In this document: in pieces, positions 12,762 to 18,241 of the stretch
Position numbering within the stretch: the stretch's first letter is position 1
Layout: every line of letters starts with the position of its first letter
NCBI GenBank assembly: GCA_002328295.1
Contig: DCXE01000059.1
Span: 7,097-25,337, forward strand
Source: Candidatus Peribacter sp. UBA2144
GTDB lineage: Bacteria > Patescibacteriota > Gracilibacteria > Peribacterales > Peribacteraceae
Reading direction: 5' to 3'
DNA length: 18,241 bases
Notes under the pieces: model-generated
What the model was told of the DNA's origin: nothing
Seen by the model: only the letters and a program-made list of their open reading frames with translations
Database searches by the model: none
Program-made: the position numbers and the translations under genes

Positions 12762-13951
12762 TTTGCAGCAGGTTTGTAACGCGCTAGGTTCTCTTCCATT
12801 CTTGGAACTATACAATCTTTTACCCCTATCAGATGTTCTTCCCTTGCAAGCACCTGCACTTCTTCGGGTGTTGATTCCGGACCATCAACTTCTAAATTAT
12901 AAACTGCTAAACCATCGTTAAGCCTCGTTCCTTTTGGATCAAACTTTCTTTTTCTCAAAAGACTTTCGCTCAAATCATTTTCACCAAAGCTGTTTATGCG
13001 GTTTCCAATATTGCATTTTCCTTGGAACACTTCCATATTGGCAATCCTCCATGCATGAACCATGTCGTAGCCATATTCTTCCATCAGCCTAAGAAGACAT
13101 TTGTCGAATAAATATCCTGCAGCTCCGGGATAACCTGGGAGTGCATTAGCAGTATCAGTTCTCAGAATCTTCGGCGCCGCATCCAGGTAATTTGCATATC
13201 TTTCGCCTTCGTTAAGTCTTATATACCTACTGAAATCACCATCTTTGTACCTCTTATCAAACAGCGCATGCACATCGGCAACAGACCAATCTTCATCTGA
13301 ATTTCTGTGTTCGTTCGACACTTCCTTAAATTGCGATCTCCACCAGGTAACCCAGGCAACAACTTTTTCATCCATAATTAAAACCTCTCCCTCATATACA
13401 GAATCATACAAATTATCGGTGCCATATCTTCCTCCGCCTTTGCCTAGCCACCCTGATCTTCTTAGCTTTTGCGGAGAAGCAGCTTTTTCTAATTGTTCAG
13501 CCCTCCTCAATTCCTCTTCCATCATTGCCCCAATAGAAATCGGAGGACTCTGATCCGATATCCAACCCCTTGGTGTTGCATCAAATGGATTCAGCATTCC
13601 GCCGGACCTTCCAAAAGGCCAATCATAATTCTCAGCCATCAAAGTAGTTGGTTCAACCTCCCCTATCTGTTCGCGTGCCGCTTTTGCCATATCAACAATC
13701 ACCTGTATTGGCACCCGAGAGGCCTCATAACAATCCTTCACTCCACCACTTTCCATACGAAGATGGTCAATAGTCATGGGTTGTACGGTTGCATCTGTCT
13801 CGTAGTTGGTAAATGCTTTTTGTTCAGCACTTTCACCTCCATCGGCAGCCTGTCCTGCACTAGGAAGTATATCGTCCACAAAGTGTTTAGCCAGCTTTGC
13901 AACTTCATCATCTGGAGAATCAGAAGAAGTCGAATTTTCATCAGGAATCAT
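12758..13951 (-). CDS. Unknown protein with a possible GNAT-like acyltransferase domain
   Basis: I do not recognise this 397-aa protein with confidence. Residues 1-60 are acidic, Ser/Asp-rich and probably disordered. The region 184-325 has features reminiscent of the GNAT fold: a strand pair around EGEVLIMDEKVVAWVTWWRS (187-206), then LPGYPGAAGYLFDKCLLRLM (271-290), which could be the acetyl-CoA pyrophosphate-binding motif A plus its helix, and YDMVHAWRIANM with a later GNRINSFG. No signal peptide or membrane segment is seen. Its stop codon overlaps the stop of the RSH-transporter gene by four bases (12758-12761), leaving no room for a terminator between them. It lies 141 bp downstream of another unknown gene on the same strand. 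The coding frame is long and without stops, so the gene is probably real; the function is a weak inference. Confidence 0.7.
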   Translation of the reverse strand: MIPDENSTSSDSPDDEVAKLAKHFVDDILPSAGQAADGGESAEQKAFTNYETDATVQPMTIDHLRMESGGVKDCYEASRVPIQVIVDMAKAAREQIGEVEPTTLMAENYDWPFGRSGGMLNPFDATPRGWISDQSPPISIGAMMEEELRRAEQLEKAASPQKLRRSGWLGKGGGRYGTDNLYDSVYEGEVLIMDEKVVAWVTWWRSQFKEVSNEHRNSDEDWSVADVHALFDKRYKDGDFSRYIRLNEGERYANYLDAAPKILRTDTANALPGYPGAAGYLFDKCLLRLMEEYGYDMVHAWRIANMEVFQGKCNIGNRINSFGENDLSESLLRKRKFDPKGTRLNDGLAVYNLEVDGPESTPEEVQVLAREEHLIGVKDCIVPRMEENLARYKPAAN

Positions 13952-14092
13952 ATTATTAAGGCACTGTGATAGGGTCAGACATTCTTACTCATCATATAGC
14001 TTTCTGCAACAAAAATAACGGAATTTCAAATGAAAAGATTATTGCCAAATAAAAGGCATTTAGGTGCCCGCAGAGGCAGAACTGCGTCTTTT

Positions 14093-14728
14093 TCAACTTG
14101 CACCACTGCTACCTGCCATTGCAGCCACACTTCTCAAAGCATCCCGTAACTGTGCAAAAGCTTCTCCAATCGCGCTTCTAACATCCGCATCAAAACTAGC
14201 AACGCAGCTGAGTTTCTGCGCTATATCAACCTCAACACTGTTAATTTCGTCCTCTCGCAATATTTGGCGAGCAGTAGAATCAGCTGTTCTTTCGGCAACT
14301 TGCCTTATCATTGCAATAGGACCACCTGTATTTTCCACTCCAAATATACCATTTAGAGCATCGCAAAAGACTTCGTCACTTTCGTCACCACCATGATCTT
14401 CACTAAATTGTGCACGCAATCCACGTAAACATCGAACAGCTTCTATTGCAACACGATCAACAACAGACACTTCTTCATCTGTTGGGCCATTTTTAGCCTC
14501 GCCTCTCCCTTCTCCTAAGCTCTCAGCAAACCTTGAAAGGTTTTGATCAGCGTCATCTGCTCCGACCCCGGATGTTACTGTGTCGACGGTGCCATCTCTT
14601 GCAACTCCCTTTGCTCTCTTTACCGTTTCCTTCGTGACTCTTTCGCCACTCCTGAGAGGAACACTATATATATCCGAGTTTGCGCCATCTGCCGGTGGTG
14701 GTAGGAAAGGACTTCCATTTTCTCTCAT
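14093..14728 (-). CDS. Unknown hydrophilic protein
   Basis: This 211-aa protein is not recognised. The first 90 residues are rich in Gly, Asp, Glu and Pro and look disordered; an N-terminal proline stretch (PFLPPPADG) is notable. Residues about 90-205 are helical in character, with VVDRVAIEAVRCLRGLRAQF and a final helix SAIGEAFAQLRDALRSVAAM. There is no signal peptide, membrane helix or catalytic motif. It shares its strand, acidic N-terminus and location with the unknown gene at 12758-13951, so the two may be co-transcribed across a 141-bp gap. A weak hairpin (GGCA/TGCC, 14055-14068) in that gap could attenuate read-through. It is divergent from the peptidase gene. Codon use looks ordinary and the frame is uninterrupted, but without a family match it remains hypothetical. 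Confidence 0.6.
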   Translation of the reverse strand: MRENGSPFLPPPADGANSDIYSVPLRSGERVTKETVKRAKGVARDGTVDTVTSGVGADDADQNLSRFAESLGEGRGEAKNGPTDEEVSVVDRVAIEAVRCLRGLRAQFSEDHGGDESDEVFCDALNGIFGVENTGGPIAMIRQVAERTADSTARQILREDEINSVEVDIAQKLSCVASFDADVRSAIGEAFAQLRDALRSVAAMAGSSGAS

Positions 14729-14852
14729 TGCTGATGGATTATCGTCTTACTAGAATTTCTGTCAATAAATTCATAATGTTTTTTTTGCGCCTTTATGTGT
14801 TCTTGCGCACTTTGTGTTAAAACAGAGATACGCTTTTTTTTGGGAATCTTCT

Positions 14853-14861
14853 TGCTAAAAC
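14853..14861 (+). promoter_or_regulatory. Candidate extended -10 of the peptidase gene
   Basis: TGCTAAAAC fits the extended -10 pattern TGnTATAAT with 4 of 6 core bases. It ends 11 nt before the ATG at 14873, so the leader would be only a few bases long. The 144-bp divergent gap shows nothing else beyond A/T runs and a repeated TTGCGC. Confidence 0.25.
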
Positions 14862-14872
14862 TACCCCAATAG

Positions 14873-16186
14873 ATGTTTATTACTAGACCAATGCCTCCTG
14901 AGTTTCCATCTACGGCACAGTTGCTAGAAACGCTCGTTGAAATACCAACGGATGTTCAAACGGAGCGGGGCCGAAAGGGATTTTGGGACATGCACAGAAT
15001 AATTAAAGAACTTGTCGAAACTCATGGGCTAGGTAAGTACTATCTTCAGGAATTAACCGATGAGCAGGCCGGAGGTAACTTTAAATCAAAACTAATAAAT
15101 ATCTTCATAGAAGTCGGAGACGGAGACGGAGATGAAAGATTTCTTTTACAAGCGCATGGAGACACCATTATTCCTGAGCCATTCTACAAAGATACCGGGA
15201 AAGATCCTCTGCAATGCAAACAGCCCAGCGATGACCCCGACATCCGCACTGGTTGCGGTTGCGGCGACAATAAAATCGGAGTAGTCGCTATGCTTAGGGC
15301 TCTACCTGAATTGAATAGAATTCTTGCAAATTCAAGACGAGAAGCAGCCGTGCTCATTGATACAGCAGAAGAAGGACAGTCCCAGGGAATATACGCCGCA
15401 AAGGAACATTTAAACGATATTAAATGGGCCGCAACTTTCGACCTACCTGCAGGTGGCAAATTAGGAGATTCACCATGCATAATATATGGACGCCCGGGTC
15501 GCTTGGTTTTTGAAGTGACTATAAACGCCATTAGAACAGATCACTTGGGAACAGTAATAGATTCATATGATCCGGAGTACATAGATTTTAGGATGGACAA
15601 AGTAAAATCTGCTATACGCAAAATTATGCTTCCAAACCATCCAGATCATTCTCAAGTTGCCATAAACGGTGGTGATAATTTGCCTAGATCAATATGCATA
15701 CCTCATTTGTCTGGTACGGTAAATCCACGTTCAATGACTATGCCGGCTAGCGGAAAAATTACAATCGAAGTTTTATATACAAATTCAGATCTTTCGCACG
15801 CAGAAATTCAAGAAGTAATTAGAGAAGCAATCGCAACCGCTCTGAGTGATGATAAATTTGAAATTGGAAAGCAAACTGGCCGCGTGACTCCTTTTATTAA
15901 ACCTTGGATAGAAAATGCAGGCCACCCGCTTATCCAATCTGCAGTGCAACATCTTCAAGAAGTAACCGGACAGGCCCCAAGAAAAATTATTGGATGTCCT
16001 ACAGCTAACGAAAATGTAATTGCTAATTGGGGTGTACCAACCGTAACACTTCCTCCGGAAGCAGAAGGTGAACATTCAGCCAATGAAAGAACCAGACTTT
16101 CGTACGTCGACAATGTAATGGTTCCATGGATACTGGCAATGGCAAAAAGCGACAATGATCATGTGAATTGGATAAGGCAGGAATGA
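14873..16186 (+). CDS. M20-family zinc metallopeptidase / amidohydrolase (ArgE/DapE/ACY1 type)
   Basis: The 437-aa protein has the di-zinc pattern of clan MH, family M20: LLQAHGDT (H95 metal ligand, D97), GCGCGDNKIG (D132 bridging), AEEG (E166 general base, E167 ligand), FDLPAGG (D190 ligand) and GEHSANE (H401 ligand). The central stretch, about 210-330, would be the dimerisation or lid domain. Members remove acyl groups or N-terminal residues from small substrates (acetylornithine, succinyl-diaminopimelate, dipeptides). No arginine or lysine biosynthesis genes are nearby, so peptide scavenging is a reasonable guess. GCGCGD, where GRGxxD is usual, is mildly divergent. No signal peptide is seen. 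An alternative start at residue 7 (MPPEFPS) is possible. It lies 220 bp upstream of ileS and probably forms its own unit. Confidence 0.88.
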   Translation: MFITRPMPPEFPSTAQLLETLVEIPTDVQTERGRKGFWDMHRIIKELVETHGLGKYYLQELTDEQAGGNFKSKLINIFIEVGDGDGDERFLLQAHGDTIIPEPFYKDTGKDPLQCKQPSDDPDIRTGCGCGDNKIGVVAMLRALPELNRILANSRREAAVLIDTAEEGQSQGIYAAKEHLNDIKWAATFDLPAGGKLGDSPCIIYGRPGRLVFEVTINAIRTDHLGTVIDSYDPEYIDFRMDKVKSAIRKIMLPNHPDHSQVAINGGDNLPRSICIPHLSGTVNPRSMTMPASGKITIEVLYTNSDLSHAEIQEVIREAIATALSDDKFEIGKQTGRVTPFIKPWIENAGHPLIQSAVQHLQEVTGQAPRKIIGCPTANENVIANWGVPTVTLPPEAEGEHSANERTRLSYVDNVMVPWILAMAKSDNDHVNWIRQE

Positions 16187-16198
16187 AAATCTTAAACT

Positions 16199-16260
16199 TG
16201 AAATCCCAAATTGTTTCGAATTCTTGACCCTCGAAGCCTTGACGAAGTGAGTTCGGATTT
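16199..16260. repeat. Interspersed repeat remnant downstream of the peptidase gene
   Basis: The stretch around TCGAAGCCTTGACGAAGTGAG resembles the CCTTCGACTCAGCTCAGG element at 5775-5800. On the minus strand it reads as the peptide pattern SLRQGFEGQEFE, which I associate with repeat-derived spurious ORFs in CPR assemblies (recollection). It may help to terminate the peptidase transcript. Confidence 0.4.
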
Positions 16261-16345
16261 AGCATTTAATAACTTCTCTAGTATTCAAATACCACATAAA
16301 AAGCATTACAACATACCAAATGATCGGTATCCTATTTATATGTTC

Positions 16346-16384
16346 GCCTCTGCACCAGTCGCCCTCTGGGCTCCGGTGCAGGGC
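16346..16384 (+). promoter_or_regulatory. Stable stem-loop in the ileS leader
   Basis: GCC-T-CTGCACC (16346-16356) pairs with GGTGCAGGGC (16375-16384) as a ten-bp GC-rich stem with one bulged T. Inside, GCCC (16361-16364) pairs with GGGC (16368-16371). An alternative small hairpin, GGG/CCC (16381-16391), would compete with the base of the stem. The structure ends 22 nt before the ileS ATG. T-box hallmarks (the AGGGTGGNACCGCG antiterminator) are not seen. A leader regulator or an inserted palindromic element are both possible. The rest of the 220-bp gap is AT-rich. Confidence 0.5.
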
Positions 16385-16406
16385 AAGACCCTTTACTTTG
16401 CATTTT

Positions 16407-18241
16407 ATGTTCGATTCTGTTGATCCTAAGCAAAATCTTCCGGATATGGAACTCGGTATCCTCCAGTACTGGAAGGAAGAGGATATCTTCAAGCGTTCAG
16501 TACATGAGCGTGAAGGATCTGAGGATTTTAGCTTTTACGACGGACCTCCGTTTGCCACAGGACTCCCCCATTATGGCCATCTGCTTGCCGGAACGATTAA
16601 GGATGTAATCCCTCGATATCAGACAATGAAGGGCAAAAGAGTGGAGAGAAGATTCGGATGGGATTGTCATGGATTGCCGGTGGAGAATTTGATTGAAAAA
16701 GAGCATGGGATAAAGAGCCATAAAGAAATTGAAGAGATGGGCGTGAAGAAATTTAATGAGCTTTGTTGTGATTCAGTTCAGCGTTATACGGAAGAATGGA
16801 GATCGATAGTTGAACGAATGGGAAGATGGGTGGATATGGATTGGGATTACAGAACAATGGATCCGGAATACATGGAATCCATTTGGTGGGCGTTTAAGGA
16901 GCTCTACAAAAAAGATTTGATATATGGGGGATACAAACCAATGCATATTTGCCCACGATGTGCGACTCCTTTAAGTAACTTCGAAGTTACACAGGGTTAT
17001 GCTGAACGAACCGATCTTTCGGTAATCATCACGTTCCCGCTAAAAGATGATCCAAAGACTGTGCTTTTGGCATGGACAACAACACCTTGGTCGCTTCCGG
17101 GAAACACATGGCTGGCAATTGGAGGAAAAATTAAGTATGTAAAAGTGAAAGAAGGAGACATTACTTACATAATCGCAGAAAAGCTGGTCGAAAAAGTATT
17201 TAAAGATAGAGATTATAAAGTTGTTGGATCAATAGATGCAAAAGACATTGTCGGAAAGCGTTATGAACCCCTTTTCCCATATTTTGTTAACACTGTTATA
17301 CCGCGCACCGAAAAATCCGGGAAACCGGAGACTTACGGTGAACGTGTGTTCAAAGTCGTATGTTATGAAGACGTGGAAGTTTCTGATGAGGATGGAACAG
17401 GTATTGTCCACGTCACTTCATGCCTTGGTGAAGATAGTTACAACGTCTCTGTTAAAGAAGATGTTGATATCATCCATCATGTAAATATCGAAGGATACTT
17501 TTCTCCTGAAGTGGAAGACATGCAAGGCATCCATGTAAAACCCGAAGGAAAAGACCCAATGGCAACCGACAAAATTGTTATTGAGAACCTTAAGAAGAGA
17601 GGTCGGCATTTTTCTCATGCATCTTATACACATAGTTACCCACACTGTTGGAGATGTGATACTCCCCTTCTTCCTTACACAACAAGTTCATGGTTCGTAT
17701 CCGTAGAAAAAATAAAGGAAGAATTGATTGTGAATAATAAAAAAACTGAGTGGATTCCTTCTCACTTAAGAGATGGAAGATTCGGTAACTGGCTGGAAGG
17801 TGCACGTGACTGGGCAATCTCCCGGAACCGTTTCTGGGGAACTCCGATTCCAATTTGGCGATGCGAGGAGACGGGCGAGATTGAAGTTATCGGAAGTCGT
17901 GATGATCTGATGAAGCGAGCTCCGATTAGATTCTCGAAGCTGACCGCAATAAGACATGGTGAAAGCGAAGGGAATTTAGTGCCCAAGTATCAGGGTGTAC
18001 TTCCCGGAACTGATCTAACTGATAATGGCAAAAGCCAAATCAAAGAACTTTCTAAGCAGTTTGAAGATCAAAAAATTAATATCATCTATTGTTCGCCATT
18101 TGCACGAACTAAGCAGACAGCGAAGATTTTGGCTGAGGCCGTCGGAGCTGAGATTATTGAAGATGAGCGGCTAAGAGAACTTGATTTTGGAAAATATGAA
18201 GGGGAAACAATCGATTTTTCTGACCTCGCATTCGTTAAGGC
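16407..18241 (+). CDS. ileS: Isoleucyl-tRNA synthetase, type 2, with an inserted histidine-phosphatase domain (3' end missing)
   Basis: The visible 611 residues start as IleRS: FYDGPPFATGLPHYGHLLAG with the HIGH-equivalent HYGH (55-58), RRFGWDCHGLPVEN (81-94), zinc pairs CPRC (182-185) and HCWRC (413-417), the editing-domain TTTPWSLPGN (224-233), and RFGNWLEGARDWAISRNRFWGTPIPIW (458-484). These are typical of type-2 (eukaryote-like) IleRS, which charges tRNA-Ile. After EIEVIGSRDDLMKRAP (491-506), where DLHRP and the second catalytic half are expected, the sequence becomes a histidine phosphatase. The editing signature HxAPAFGEDD reads HVTSCLGEDS (335-344), losing the conserved Asp. KMSKS and the anticodon-binding domain, if present, lie beyond the right edge. 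The ATG at 16407 fits the family N-terminus; no Shine-Dalgarno motif is seen. Confidence 0.95.
   Translation, partial: MFDSVDPKQNLPDMELGILQYWKEEDIFKRSVHEREGSEDFSFYDGPPFATGLPHYGHLLAGTIKDVIPRYQTMKGKRVERRFGWDCHGLPVENLIEKEHGIKSHKEIEEMGVKKFNELCCDSVQRYTEEWRSIVERMGRWVDMDWDYRTMDPEYMESIWWAFKELYKKDLIYGGYKPMHICPRCATPLSNFEVTQGYAERTDLSVIITFPLKDDPKTVLLAWTTTPWSLPGNTWLAIGGKIKYVKVKEGDITYIIAEKLVEKVFKDRDYKVVGSIDAKDIVGKRYEPLFPYFVNTVIPRTEKSGKPETYGERVFKVVCYEDVEVSDEDGTGIVHVTSCLGEDSYNVSVKEDVDIIHHVNIEGYFSPEVEDMQGIHVKPEGKDPMATDKIVIENLKKRGRHFSHASYTHSYPHCWRCDTPLLPYTTSSWFVSVEKIKEELIVNNKKTEWIPSHLRDGRFGNWLEGARDWAISRNRFWGTPIPIWRCEETGEIEVIGSRDDLMKRAPIRFSKLTAIRHGESEGNLVPKYQGVLPGTDLTDNGKSQIKELSKQFEDQKINIIYCSPFARTKQTAKILAEAVGAEIIEDERLRELDFGKYEGETIDFSDLAFVK
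17937..18241 (+). other. Histidine phosphatase (branch 1, phosphoglycerate-mutase-like) domain within ileS
   Basis: From residue 511 the protein reads KLTAIRHGESEGN: R516 and H517 form the RHG signature, with H517 the expected phospho-acceptor. The domain continues with the family pattern LTDNGKSQIKELSK (537-550), IIYCSPFARTKQTAKILAE (559-577) with the phosphate-binding R567, and ERLRELDFGKYEGE (587-600) with the acid/base E591. The second catalytic histidine is expected about 60-80 residues further on, outside the window. Every active-site residue that should be visible is present, so the domain is probably enzymatically competent. The substrate is unknown. Confidence 0.9.

Noticed and set aside
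16187..16406. T-box or tRNA gene upstream of ileS
   Set aside because: No AGGGTGGNACCGCG antiterminator, no specifier-loop arrangement and no cloverleaf could be drawn; only a simple stem-loop is supported.

Overview
The window looks like a piece of a Candidate Phyla Radiation (Patescibacteria) genome, possibly Peregrinibacteria-like. This is inferred from moderately AT-rich DNA, tight gene packing, many short palindromic repeats, no recognisable Shine-Dalgarno motif before nearly all genes, a secreted protein with three SLH domains, a type-2 (eukaryote-like) IleRS and several lineage-restricted proteins. TGA serves as a stop codon in at least six genes, so the Gracilibacteria/SR1 UGA-glycine code does not apply. 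The phylum assignment is an inference from gene content only.

Layout. Positions 1-5594 (minus strand) read, in transcription order: an FMN-dependent nitronate-monooxygenase-like enzyme, ribE, ribH, a secreted SLH surface protein, ribBA, and the start of a Lys/Arg-rich H1-like DNA-binding protein that runs off the left edge. ribE-ribH-ribBA make riboflavin; ribD is not in the window. The FMN enzyme heading the run fits the flavin theme. Positions 5595-5829 hold a divergent promoter region with a duplicated, degraded copy of the uvrA start. uvrA (5830-8802, plus) is intact but carries an in-frame palindromic repeat. It converges on a thioredoxin-like gene (8865-9422, minus). Next comes a four-helix-bundle (S23/IVP-type) gene bounded by 26-bp inverted repeats (9429-9930). 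Positions 9996-12761 encode a single 921-residue protein in which a RelA/SpoT-type (p)ppGpp hydrolase is fused to a ten-helix EamA/DMT-like membrane domain. Its stop overlaps the stop of a convergent unknown, possibly GNAT-like gene (12758-13951); a second unknown gene follows (14093-14728). An M20 metallopeptidase (14873-16186) and a partial ileS (16407 to the right edge) complete the plus strand.

The two strongest unusual features are both domain fusions. The RelA/SpoT homologue keeps all visible hydrolase residues, has lost key synthetase residues, and ends in a transporter-like membrane domain. The IleRS is interrupted, between its WGTPIP region and the expected second half of the catalytic core, by a histidine-phosphatase (RHGES) domain, and its editing-site signature is also altered.

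A third theme runs through the whole window: short tandem arrays with a 7-nt (or 9-nt) period, usually arranged as facing inverted arrays. They occupy gene boundaries and have also entered the reading frames of uvrA and ribE, where they are translated.
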